The notes: generated by a model not told the origin, from the letters alone. A stretch of DNA of 64,000 bases from UBA1563 sp041667115 (GCA_041667115.1 JBAYFO010000008.1:1-64000), one strand, 5' to 3'. Counted from the stretch's first letter, positions 46,294-57,443 are shown. Translations and numbers: made by a program.

Positions 46294-46380
46294 ATGAATC
46301 TAAATACGAACATTTATTTGTTTGCTTGTGCTTTGGCGGGGATTGCCCTTACGAGGAGGTCTGGTGACTTTCTCCAATAA
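46294..46380 (+). CDS. possible 28-residue peptide
   Basis: ATG with TGGAGG 8 bp upstream; the peptide begins MNLNTNIYLFACALAGIAL and ends RRSGDFLQ. It has one hydrophobic stretch and a basic patch, like small membrane toxins or leaders. It overlaps the left part of a tRNA-like structure, which makes coding uncertain. The gap 46170-46813 holds, besides this, the tRNA-like remnant, TCCGCC/GGCGGA and TACGCC/GGCGTA hairpins and attC-like element d. Confidence 0.3.
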   Translation: MNLNTNIYLFACALAGIALTRRSGDFLQ

Positions 46381-46462
46381 TAGTAGATTGCAAAAAAATG
46401 GAATAAGAATAATCTGGAATTACGGTTAAGGGCTGGGGGTTCGATTCCCCCACTCCTCGCCA
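46352..46462 (+). pseudogene. tRNA-like 3' end with CCA (tRNA-Ser-like remnant)
   Basis: The 3' part is a perfect T-arm (GGGGG TTCGATT CCCCC), then ACTCCTC, G and CCA, as in tRNA-Ser, which has discriminator G. A near-complementary CGAGGAG lies 95 nt upstream. No D-arm or anticodon arm can be built between them, so it is not a functional tRNA. It looks like the displaced 3' end of a tRNA gene, a known footprint of site-specific integration. Confidence 0.45.
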
Positions 46463-46723
46463 TAATTTGAAATATAATGATATAACATCTTTAATAAGTT
46501 AAGAGTCATGCTAGGATTGGTAGTCAAGAGAAAAATATACGCCAGAGGCGTATCCGCCTTTGGCGGAAATTCCACTAACAATCCACAAATGCGGGTGGTT
46601 AGCTAAAATGTTTTTTGTTTTTATTGTTCAGTACAACTCCGTCACTTTGGGTGCGGAGATTTTTAATAAGTAAATAATCCGTTTTGTTTATAAAACGAGA
46701 ATGGAAATCTTTAATTAATTAAT

Positions 46724-46780
46724 ACGGCGTGTTGGGTTTTAACAACTTGCAACGCAAGGTGTGATAACACGCCGTTATAT
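46724..46780 (+). other. attC-like element d
   Basis: ACGGCGTGTT and AACACGCCGT form a perfect 10-bp outer stem. Inside, TGTTGGGTTTTAACA and an imperfect ACGC/GTGT-type hairpin form two arms. GTTGGGT is a GTTRRRY box and the right end is GTTATATGAC. A TATAAC box at 46481-46486, just beyond the tRNA-like remnant, may be its distant left half. The T9SS gene at 46814 starts 33 bp later. Confidence 0.6.
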
Positions 46781-46813
46781 GACTAAACATAATTTCTAAA
46801 CAAAAGGTGCTTT

Positions 46814-47740
46814 ATGAAACAATTATTTATAACTATAGTTACAGTTTTTATTTTATTGCTTGACTGTACTACACTATCTTTTGCTCAAACCGCCACGGTG
46901 TCAGGTGCGGGAACAGGGGGTGTAAATGGCACTTATACGCAGGCAGGGACTTCAAATAGTCGTCCATATTTTACGTATGGTATATACAGACTCGAGTACA
47001 GGGATGGTGGTTATGGCATTGAATGGGAGATCTGGGATACAAATGAATCCAACCTATCGTACGAAGTTAAATATTATAATTTAAGTACTGCACTAACACC
47101 ACCATCAATAGGTTGGCAAACTGATGTTGCCTCAGTCCCTGCTCCAACTGTAAATTATGTATTACCAGTTGAATTGACTTCTTTTAATGCAATTATTAGT
47201 AAAAGCACAGTAGAACTGAATTGGCAGACTGCAACCGAAGTTAATAATTACGGTTTTGAGGTTGAACGCGCCGCGACTTCGCTCGTCATGAAATGGGAAA
47301 AGATATGTTTTATTCAAGGTCACGGGAATAGTAATTCACCAAAAGAATATTCGTATGCCGACAAACCTGACGGCGGAAGTAGATTTAAGTACCGACTAAA
47401 ACAAATTGACACTGACGGGAAATATGAATATTCGCCGGAAGTTGAAGTGAGCTTTAATGTTCCCTCAGATTTTTCTGTTAAGCAGAATTTCCCGAATCCG
47501 TTTAACCCAACAACTAAAATAGAGTTTTCTATTCCTTCAGATGATAATGTGCAGATAAAAGTATTCAATGTTCTGGGTATGGAAGTAGCAACATTATTAG
47601 ATGAGCACAGACAAGCGGGAACCTATAGTGTAGAATTCTCCACCATAGGCGGAGCAAGTAATCTTTCGAGCGGAGTTTACTTCTATAGAATAGTAAGTGG
47701 AAAGTATTCTCAAATTAAAAAAATGATCCTCCTTCGCTAA
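46814..47740 (+). CDS. T9SS-sorted surface protein, cassette-borne
   Basis: 308 residues. A signal peptide (about 1-24, ending SFAQ) is followed by a short unique domain (about 25-115: NGTYTQAG, RPYFTYGIYRLEY, YGIEWEIWD, GWQTDV). Then comes the fibronectin-like LPVELTSF...LNWQTATEVNNYGFEVER module and the type IX tail NFPNPFNPTTKIEFSIP ... SSGVYFYRI. The protein should be exported by T9SS and anchored at the surface. From about residue 150 on it is almost identical to the protein at 48364, while the N-terminal domains differ completely. Confidence 0.85.
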   Translation: MKQLFITIVTVFILLLDCTTLSFAQTATVSGAGTGGVNGTYTQAGTSNSRPYFTYGIYRLEYRDGGYGIEWEIWDTNESNLSYEVKYYNLSTALTPPSIGWQTDVASVPAPTVNYVLPVELTSFNAIISKSTVELNWQTATEVNNYGFEVERAATSLVMKWEKICFIQGHGNSNSPKEYSYADKPDGGSRFKYRLKQIDTDGKYEYSPEVEVSFNVPSDFSVKQNFPNPFNPTTKIEFSIPSDDNVQIKVFNVLGMEVATLLDEHRQAGTYSVEFSTIGGASNLSSGVYFYRIVSGKYSQIKKMILLR

Positions 47741-48017
47741 TTGCTGCTGCACAGCGTTAAAGGATAAGAATATGAAATCTCTGGTTGTATTTGTTGGATG
47801 GAGCATTTTGTTTGTTCTGTGCTGGCCGGTGGCACTGGTTGCATTAATACTCTTTCCCGTGGTTTGGCTATTGTCTTTACCATTGCGGCTTATCGGGATC
47901 ACTCTTGATGCGGTTTTTGCGCTGATCCGTACTTTGATGTTTCTTCCGGCTCGTGTGCTCGGGTGGAGGAGAAATAAATAAGGTGTTTGACGAAAACGAG
48001 GGTGTTAAGCTAAAATG
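47250..48017 (+). repeat. duplicated T9SS tail plus small membrane gene (copy 1)
   Basis: From about 47250 to 48017 the sequence matches 49229-49996 with a constant offset of 1979 bp and few differences. The block covers the T9SS tail coding region, the small membrane protein gene and the start of the spacer. Upstream of the block the two genes are unrelated. Confidence 0.85.
47772..47981 (+). CDS. small membrane protein (copy 1)
   Basis: 69 residues with a long hydrophobic N-terminal region (about 4-34, FVGWSILFVLCWPVALVALILF) and a second hydrophobic stretch (about 40-60), ending in a basic WRRNK tail. It starts 31 bp after the T9SS gene. A nearly identical copy follows the second T9SS gene. 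Function is unknown; the pairing suggests a role linked to the surface protein or passive co-duplication. Confidence 0.65.
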   Translation: MKSLVVFVGWSILFVLCWPVALVALILFPVVWLLSLPLRLIGITLDAVFALIRTLMFLPARVLGWRRNK

Positions 48018-48240
48018 TTTTTTGTTTTTAGTATGCACGAGTATTAAAATAAAACTTATAAATCCTCTACGAGGATTAAGGTGAGAGAGCGTGTTGTTGG
48101 TTACAAGAATAAGACCTCTACGAGGTCTAAGGCAAAACATCGTAGATGTTTAATAGTTGTAAAAAAATAGACCAAAGAAAGATGATCCTCGTAGAGGATC
48201 AATAAAATTAAACAGAAATGGAAATCTTTAAATAATTAAT
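48002..48240 (+). repeat. intercassette spacer block with palindromes (copy 1)
   Basis: AGCTAAAATGTTTTTTGTTTTTAGTATGCACGAGTATT begins a block that recurs almost exactly at about 50755-51008. It contains palindromes ATCCTCTACGAGGAT, GACCTCTACGAGGTC, AACATCGTAGATGTT and GATCCTCGTAGAGGATC. Truncated versions precede attC-like elements d and f. No gene is supported in it. The gap 47982-48363 holds only this and attC-like element e. Confidence 0.8.
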
Positions 48241-48300
48241 ACGGCGGTGTTAGGTTTTAACAACTTGTAACGCATTGCGTGATAAGACGGCGTTTGGTGG
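48241..48300 (+). other. attC-like element e
   Basis: ACGGCGGTGTTAGGT contains an exact GTTRRRY box (GTTAGGT, 48249-48255). It continues TTTAACAACTTGTAACGCATTGCGTGATAAGACGGCGTTTGGT, with an ACGC/GCGT inner hairpin and a GTTTGGT-like right end. The T9SS gene at 48364 starts 64 bp later. Confidence 0.6.
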
Positions 48301-48363
48301 CTTAAGAATAGAGATTTATTCACGATTATAGATATACTAAAACACTAAATAAGAGAAAATATT

Positions 48364-49719
48364 ATGAACAAAAAATTACTTTTTATTTTATCATTATTCG
48401 TCGCATTTTCAATCAATGTAGAGTTAAATGCTCAAACTACTCTAAATGCGGGGGATATAGTCATTATTGCCATTAATGGTGACACAGATGCCACTTATGG
48501 GCGAGGCTTTTCATTTATGCCACTGGTTAATTTAGACGCTGGAACAGAGATTTATTTCACTGACTATGGTTGGAGCGATGTAGCCGGTGCTTTTATAAAT
48601 AGTACTGCAATATCAGATGTATTCGTGAAATATACTGCTCCTGCAGGAGGCGTTTCTGCCGGGACAGTAATACGAAACGCTACTAATTCGACAACAAATT
48701 TTGCGTTTTATTTTGCATATGGCATTTCAGTTTACGACTACGTGAATCTTGTTGGAGTTACTGCATCCGATGAAGTTTTAGCATTTCAGGGAAGTATCGC
48801 TTCACCAACATTTCTATTTGCTGCAACATATGTGTCTACCGCTGTAGTAGCTTCAGGTTGGGCAACAGGTGTCGCCGCAACAGGAGGTACTAATGGTGTT
48901 GGATCAGCTTTGCCAGGTACTGGAAATGCTTCTGTTGCTGATTTGACAGATGATGTAACAGCTTTATCTTTTAACCAATTAGCAACTGCCAATGATAATT
49001 GTGCATATACCGGCCCAACGACAGCCGCCACGATGGCAGAATGGCGTAACAGAGTCAGCAATTATACAAATTGGACATTTAATGATGTTATACCAATACC
49101 AACGCCACTTAATACTGGCCCATTTACGGTTACTGATGCGTTGCCGGTGGAATTAACCTCGTTTTCTGCAACTATTATACAAGGTAATATTTCATTAAAC
49201 TGGCAGACAGCAACAGAGGTAAATAACTACGGATTTGAAGTTGAACGCGCCGCGACTTCGCTCGGCATGACATGGGAAAAGATCGGATTTGTACAAGGAC
49301 ATGGGAATAGTAATTCACCAAAAGAATATTCGTATGCCGACAAACCTGACGGCGGAAGTAGATTTAAGTACCGGCTAAAACAAATTGACACTGACGGGAA
49401 ATATGAATATTCGCCGGAAGTTGATGTTAGTTTAGATATTCCAACAGAATTTTCTATTAAACAGAATTTCCCGAATCCGTTTAATCCAACTACAAAAATA
49501 GAGTTCTCGATACCTACAGATAATAATGTTCAAATAAAAGTATTTAATGTTCTGGGTATGGAAGTAGCGACATTATTAGATGAGCACAGACAAGCGGGAA
49601 CCTATAGTGTAGAATTCTCCACCATAGGCGGAGCAAGTAATCTTTCGAGCGGAGTTTACTTCTATAAAATAGTAAGTGGAAAGTATTCCGAAATAAAGAA
49701 GATGATCTTTCTTCGCTAA
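48364..49719 (+). CDS. T9SS-sorted surface protein (second cassette copy)
   Basis: 451 residues. A signal peptide (about 1-23, ending NAQ) is followed by a beta-rich domain (about 25-260: LNAGDIVIIAINGDTDATY, EIYFTDYGWSDVAG, SDEVLAFQGS, GVGSALPGTGNASV) of a type seen in large extracellular proteins. Next are the shared LPVELTSFSATI...NYGFEVER module and the type IX tail NFPNPFNPTTKIEFSIP ... SSGVYFYKI. It is predicted to be secreted and surface-attached. The last 150 residues almost match the protein at 46814. Confidence 0.85.
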   Translation: MNKKLLFILSLFVAFSINVELNAQTTLNAGDIVIIAINGDTDATYGRGFSFMPLVNLDAGTEIYFTDYGWSDVAGAFINSTAISDVFVKYTAPAGGVSAGTVIRNATNSTTNFAFYFAYGISVYDYVNLVGVTASDEVLAFQGSIASPTFLFAATYVSTAVVASGWATGVAATGGTNGVGSALPGTGNASVADLTDDVTALSFNQLATANDNCAYTGPTTAATMAEWRNRVSNYTNWTFNDVIPIPTPLNTGPFTVTDALPVELTSFSATIIQGNISLNWQTATEVNNYGFEVERAATSLGMTWEKIGFVQGHGNSNSPKEYSYADKPDGGSRFKYRLKQIDTDGKYEYSPEVDVSLDIPTEFSIKQNFPNPFNPTTKIEFSIPTDNNVQIKVFNVLGMEVATLLDEHRQAGTYSVEFSTIGGASNLSSGVYFYKIVSGKYSEIKKMIFLR

Positions 49720-49996
49720 ATGCTGCTGCACAGCGTTAAAGGATAAGAATATGAAATCTCTGATTGTATTTGTTGGATGGAGCATTTTGTTTGTGCTGTG
49801 CTGGCCGGTGGCACTGCTTGCACTCATTCTCTTTCCCGTTGTTTGGCTTTTATCTTTACCATTGCGGCTTATCGGAATCACTCTTGATGCGGTTTTTGCG
49901 CTGATCCGTACTTTGATGTTTCTTCCGGCTCGTGTGCTCGGGTGGAAGAGAAATAAATAAGGTGTTTGACGAAAACGCGGGTGTTAAGCTAAAATG
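49229..49996 (+). repeat. duplicated T9SS tail plus small membrane gene (copy 2)
   Basis: Partner of 47250-48017 at a constant offset of 1979 bp. In both copies GCCGCGACTTCGCTCGGC-type REP-like sequence lies in frame after GFEVER (49249-49266 here, coding AATSLGM). Confidence 0.85.
49751..49960 (+). CDS. small membrane protein (copy 2)
   Basis: 69 residues, differing from the copy at 47772 by only three or so residues (Ile for Val, Leu for Val, Lys for Arg). Same hydrophobic N-terminal helix and basic tail. It starts 31 bp after the second T9SS gene. Confidence 0.65.
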   Translation: MKSLIVFVGWSILFVLCWPVALLALILFPVVWLLSLPLRLIGITLDAVFALIRTLMFLPARVLGWKRNK

Positions 49997-50113
49997 TTTT
50001 TGTTTTTAGTGTTTATGGTGTAATAAACCGATAAATCGGTTGCGGGGTTGAGATGTGGTGTAAATGCCCACGACTGAAGTCGTGGGTTAATGAAAAAGTT
50101 TTTAATAATTAAT

Positions 50114-50172
50114 ACGGCGATGTTGGGTTTTAACAACTTGTCACGCAAGGCGTGATAATACGCCGTTAGGCG
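50114..50172 (+). other. attC-like element f
   Basis: ACGGCGATGTTGGGTTTTAAC (with GTTGGGT, an exact GTTRRRY), TCACGCAAGGCGTGA hairpin, then TAATACGCCGTTAGGCG. The right end GTTAGGC is also an exact GTTRRRY box and is the exact complement of the GCCTAAC found just past the stop of the next gene (50666-50672). A CCCACGACTGAAGTCGTGGG palindrome lies just upstream (50067-50086). Confidence 0.7.
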
Positions 50173-50196
50173 ATTTAATATAAATGGAGATAAAAA

Positions 50197-50631
50197 ATGG
50201 TTAAATATATATCGAAGTTCGCGCTTCTAATTCTTGTTTTATCGATTATTTATTTGTTGATCTCTGGAAACATGTTGTCGGAATCACCATTTATTATAGT
50301 TGGTCAATTACTATCTGTTGGCTTTAGTATTTGGGCACGTCGCAGTTTTCAAAAAGAACAATTTAGCATTCATGCAGAACCTTCAAATGGTTCTCCTCTT
50401 ACTACTGGGCCGTATAAATTTGTTCGTCACCCTATGTATACATCCGCATTGTTTCTTATTTGGATAAGTATTATTGGTCATTTATCCATTTTGACAGTTA
50501 CAATTGGTGTAGTTGTATCTACTGTAATATCACTTCGCATAATTACCGAAGAACAGTTACTTCGTGAAAGATTTCTTGATTACAATTTATATGCATCAAA
50601 AACTAAAACTATAATTCCGTTTCTTTATTAA
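50197..50631 (+). CDS. isoprenylcysteine carboxyl-methyltransferase-like membrane protein
   Basis: 144 residues with four hydrophobic helices (about 5-25, 29-46, 78-97, 98-117). The core signature TGPYKFVRHPMYTSALFL is that of ICMT/PEMT-type methyltransferases, and the C-terminal part has EEQLLRERF...Y. Bacterial members methylate lipids, prenylated or small acceptors; the substrate here is unknown. It starts 25 bp after an attC-like box, and GCCTAAC lies about 35 bp after its stop. Confidence 0.8.
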   Translation: MVKYISKFALLILVLSIIYLLISGNMLSESPFIIVGQLLSVGFSIWARRSFQKEQFSIHAEPSNGSPLTTGPYKFVRHPMYTSALFLIWISIIGHLSILTVTIGVVVSTVISLRIITEEQLLRERFLDYNLYASKTKTIIPFLY

Positions 50632-50754
50632 TAAATCTATTCATTAATATTGAGTTTAAATGAGCGCCTAACATCTTTAATAAGTAAAGAGTCCACGCTA
50701 AGGCGTGGCAGGCACAGAAAATAAATATTGGTGACAATCCGCAAATGCAGGCGC

Positions 50755-51008
50755 TTAGCTAAAATGTTTTTTGTTTTTAATATGCACGAGTATTAAAACA
50801 AAACTTATAAATCCCCGCCAGAGGCTGGCAGGCTCTACGAGGATTAAGGTGCGAGAGAGTGTTGTTGGTTACAAGAATAAGACCTCTACGAGGTCTAAGG
50901 CAAAACATCGTAGATGTTTAATAGTTGTAGAAAAATATAACCATGAAAGATGATCCTCGTAGAGGATCAATAAAATTAAACGGAAATGGAAATCTTTAAA
51001 TAATTAAT
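50755..51008 (+). repeat. intercassette spacer block with palindromes (copy 2)
   Basis: Near-copy of 48002-48240, with an extra insertion (CCGCCAGAGGCTGGCAGG). Before it lies GCCTAACATCTTTAATAAG and a CCACGC/GCGTGG hairpin (50666-50712), the same words as in attC-like element c. The gap 50632-51110 holds these and attC-like element g only. Confidence 0.8.
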
Positions 51009-51066
51009 TCGGCGTGTTGGGTTTTAATAACTTGCAACGCAAGGCGTGATAACACGGCGGTAGGGC
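51009..51066 (+). other. attC-like element g
   Basis: TCGGCGTGTTGGGTTTTAATAAC, then GCAACGCAAGGCGTGATAACACGGCGGTAGGGC. GTTGGGT (51016-51022) is an exact GTTRRRY box; the right end GGTAGGGC is one base off. The gene at 51111 starts 45 bp later, and ACCTAAC (RYYYAAC) overlaps its stop codon at 51603-51609. Confidence 0.6.
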
Positions 51067-51110
51067 AATTAAAAAAAATTACTCAACAATCCTTTTAAGA
51101 GGAAGGAAAT

Positions 51111-51608
51111 ATGGATGAATCAGAGAATAACTTATTAACGTGCGAAGCTTGTAATAATTCAGTTAAAAAGGATGACGATTTTTGCCCTTATTGTGGCTCT
51201 CTTTTCATTGATGAAATATTTTGCGATAACCACAATGCTATTCTTGCTGATGGTGTTTGTATAATATGTTCTATCCCGTATTGTAAAAAATGTGGAGCAA
51301 AAATAAATAATCATTTTCTATGCAATCAACATTCCAATTATGAAATTTATGAAGGAATGGCCAGAGTCTATGGAACTCTTGATATCACAGCTATTCAATA
51401 TGCAAAAACTTGTCTTGAACAGGATGGTCTTCATCCTGTTTTGTTTAGTCGTAATTCCACTTATGGAGGTTCAAGATTGTCATATAGTCTTTTTGAGGCT
51501 GCCGGAGACTATTTAGGAAATATAATAGATGAAATTAAAGTTATGGTTCCTTGTCAGGAAGTGTTAAAGGCTGAGGAAATCCTTAAATCAATTAATATAA
51601 TTACCTAA
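51111..51608 (+). CDS. zinc-ribbon/B-box protein with DUF2007-like domain, cassette-borne
   Basis: 165 residues. A zinc ribbon (CEACNNSVKKDDDFCPYCG), then a B-box-like Cys/His cluster (FCDNHNAILADGVCIICSIPYCKKC ... FLCNQH). Residues about 85-163 are DUF2007-like (YGTLDITAIQYAKTCLEQDGLHPVLFSRN ... VPCQEVLKAEEIL). Same layout as the core-genome protein at 31116. The stop codon lies inside the ACCTAAC box of the following attC-like sequence, as is usual in gene cassettes. Confidence 0.7.
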   Translation: MDESENNLLTCEACNNSVKKDDDFCPYCGSLFIDEIFCDNHNAILADGVCIICSIPYCKKCGAKINNHFLCNQHSNYEIYEGMARVYGTLDITAIQYAKTCLEQDGLHPVLFSRNSTYGGSRLSYSLFEAAGDYLGNIIDEIKVMVPCQEVLKAEEILKSINIIT

Positions 51609-51726
51609 CAGTTTATAAATAGAAAACTACCTGACTTCTTCAATCCGCCAAAGGCGTATAAATAAGGAAAGGGTCCTCGCAAGGGCGTGGTAAGTAAAAA
51701 ATAACACGATTGATTATTACCAACGC

Positions 51727-51810
51727 GAAGCATAAATTGCACCCAAGATTTGTAGTGTGTTTTACTTATTTCCGACAACTTCCTCTTAGTAACCCACGAC
51801 CGATCACAAA
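51727..51810 (+). repeat. 84-bp direct repeat, left copy
   Basis: Begins GAAGCATAAATTGCACCCAAG and ends GACCGATCACAAA. It differs from the right copy (52985-53068) at a handful of positions. The two copies bracket the RhuM-Fic gene. Confidence 0.85.
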
Positions 51811-51864
51811 CGAATGGAATCTCTAAATGTTCGAAGGAGCATTGGTTTAGTGAAAACCACAAAG

Positions 51865-52862
51865 ATGAAAAACAATAAAATATCTTCTCTTTCAAAAGGA
51901 GAGGTAATTATTTACAAGTCTGCTGAAGGTGACACGGCAATTGATGTAAAATTTGAAGAAGAAACCCTTTGGCTAACCCATCAACAAATTGCCGCTCTCT
52001 TTGGAAGAGACCGCAGCGTGATTACACGCCATATAGAGAACATCTTAAGAACTAAAGAACTTGACGAAAAAAGCAATGTGCAGAAAATGCACATTCCAAA
52101 TTCCGATAAGCCGGTAAAATTCTACAACCTTGATGTAATTCTCTCAGTTGGTTATAGAGTAAATTCAAAACGCGGAACCCAATTCCGGATTTGGGCAAAT
52201 AAGATTCTGAAAGAATATCTGATTGAAGGATATGCCTTAAATGAAAAAAGATTGAAAGAGCAAACCGGAAAAATAAAAGAATTAGAAAAATCTCTGGAAA
52301 TTTTTAAGCGGATTGCCGATACTTATCAATTAGAAAAAGATGAACTTGCCGGCATACTAAATGTTATTTCTGATTATACTTATGCGCTTGATATTCTAGA
52401 TCGGTACGACCATCAGCAACTCAGTATTTCCAAACCCGAAAAGAAAGAGGAGTACAGAATAATATATGAAGACGCAAAGTTGTTAATAAAAAATCTCAAA
52501 AAGAAATTTAGCAGTTCCACTTTGTTTGGTAAAGAAAAGGATGAATCCTTAAAGAGTACGGTGGGGACAATTTACCAGACATTCAATAAAAAAGAACTCT
52601 ATCCAAGTATCGAAGAAAAGGCAGAATGCTTTTGTATCTGACGATTAAAAATCACTCGTTTATTGATGGCAATAAAAGAATCGCCGCTGCAATTTTTTTG
52701 ATGTACCTTAGCAAAAATAATTATCTCTACACCAAGGATGGTGAAAAAAGAATTACCGATAATGCTTTAGTGGCAATAAGTCTAATGATAGCTGTGAGTG
52801 ATCCTAAAGAGAAAGATATAATAGTTAAGGTAGTCGTCAACCTGATAAACAAGAATAATTAA
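51865..52862 (+). pseudogene. RhuM-Fic (Fic/DOC) family protein, frameshifted
   Basis: Two adjoining frames make one protein. Frame 1 (51865-52641) begins GEVIIYKSAEGDTAIDVKF and has a RhuM-type helix-turn-helix (WLTHQQIAALFGRDRSVITRHI) and linker. Frame 2 (from an internal ATG at 52626 to 52862) carries the Fic motif HSFIDGNKR and VVVNLIN end. They are offset by one base near 52622. Fic domains transfer AMP to target proteins; RhuM-Fic proteins are often toxin or anti-phage genes. The shift removes the catalytic motif from the first product, so it is a pseudogene unless this is an assembly error or programmed shift. The start at 51865 is preferred to the upstream 51814. Confidence 0.85.
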
Positions 52863-52984
52863 CATCCCCGTATTAAAAGGGGAATAATGACAGAAGGATT
52901 TCAATTGATTGAGTTTATGACTGACTAAAAAAACGAATAAAAGTTTAGGCTTACAAAATTTACTAGATTGATTTTGAATAAAGA

Positions 52985-53068
52985 GAAGCATAAATTGCAC
53001 CCAAGATTTGTCGTCTGTTTTACTTACTTCCGACAACTTCCTCTTAGTAACCCACGACCGATCACAAA
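52985..53068 (+). repeat. 84-bp direct repeat, right copy
   Basis: Matches 51727-51810 with a few differences (such as TGTCGTCTG for TGTAGTGTG). Together they flank 1.26 kb containing only the RhuM-Fic gene. Confidence 0.85.
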
Positions 53069-53168
53069 AGCATGTAGTTATTTCTCGACCTTTACTTGCA
53101 CACCCGTAAAAATTTTAGCAAGTATCAGTCATATGTAAAAATAATAAAACTATCATATGAGGTAGATC

Positions 53169-53783
53169 ATGAAACGCTTAGTTTTTCTTCTCTGTCTTGG
53201 ATGTTTTATTGGCTGCTCCTCTACACAACAGACAACCGATGATTCCCTTCCGCAATTGTTAAAGCGAACTCCACTCCCGCAAATTCCCGCGACGGTAACG
53301 CAGCCCTATTTTGAGCTTGATATGGTTTTATATGTTCTTGAAAACGGATCGGTTAGTGATGTGCGGATGCTAAAAGGAAGTGGCGACAGCACATGGGATA
53401 CGCTTGCCGTGGCTTCGATAAAAGGATGGCAATTTATTCCCGCCCATTTAAATGATCATCCGGTAAGTACGTGGCATCATATAAAGACCCAGGTACGCTA
53501 TGCCAACCCGCAATATTGCTGCCTGGCGGAAATAGTATGCGCATCAAAGGAAGAAGCCGATTCGGTTTACAAAGCCTTAGAAGAAGGAAAGGATTTTGGA
53601 ACTCTGGCGGCGCAATATTCAACTGCTCCTTCCCGCGAAAAGAAGGGTGCGCTTGGAGAAGTTGATGTGAATCTCTATCCGGAAAATATTTGTCAGATCA
53701 TTCAAAAGCTTAGCCGGGAAGAATACTCAAAACCAATACAGTATGGCGAGCAGTTTGTTATCTTCAAAAGAATGAAGAAATAA
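53169..53783 (+). CDS. lipoprotein with TonB-C-like and parvulin (PpiC) domains
   Basis: 204 residues. A lipoprotein-type signal (LCLGCFIGC, acylation at Cys12 or Cys16) is followed by a TonB C-terminal-like domain (about 45-115: LYVLENGSVSDVRMLKGSGDSTWDTLAVASIKGWQFIPA). Then comes a parvulin-type peptidyl-prolyl isomerase-like domain (about 120-203: ADSVYKALEEGKDFGTLAAQYSTAPSREKKGALGEV...FVIFKRM). A cell-envelope folding or transducer role is likely. This combination is uncommon. The 279-bp gap after it has only a degenerate TGGAGATGG-type repeat and nothing else. Confidence 0.75.
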   Translation: MKRLVFLLCLGCFIGCSSTQQTTDDSLPQLLKRTPLPQIPATVTQPYFELDMVLYVLENGSVSDVRMLKGSGDSTWDTLAVASIKGWQFIPAHLNDHPVSTWHHIKTQVRYANPQYCCLAEIVCASKEEADSVYKALEEGKDFGTLAAQYSTAPSREKKGALGEVDVNLYPENICQIIQKLSREEYSKPIQYGEQFVIFKRMKK

Positions 53784-54062
53784 TGGAGGGCTGGAGATGG
53801 TTGATGGGAGATGAGAGATGGTTGAGGGGTGATGGATTACAAGATTGCAAGCTTAGAATTGATTTGTTTTATCTTCTGACTTCTGTATTCTGACTTCTGA
53901 ATATAACCAACTTCAAGTTTTTTGGCTCTGGCTCTGCCAGGTTATGAGTTTCAATATATGATTTAGCTTACCCGAAGGTTAAAAATCTTCGTGAATACCC
54001 ACCCGATTAACTTTTAACCTGGATTTTTTTTATTTTAGAGGTAAGAATAAGAGAGATATGCA

Positions 54063-57441
<3,379 letters not shown>

Positions 57442-57443
57442 GC

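Noticed and set aside
46352..46462. Functional tRNA
   Set aside because: Only the T-arm and acceptor end can be formed; no D-arm or anticodon arm fits in the 111 nt.
50771..50953. 60-codon plus-strand ORF in the spacer block
   Set aside because: Lies in the duplicated palindrome-rich spacer; the other copy does not keep the frame over the same length.
51605..51895. Minus-strand ORF, and a similar one at 52782-53036
   Set aside because: Their shared peptide only reflects the 84-bp direct repeats; they overlap real genes and have no start signals.
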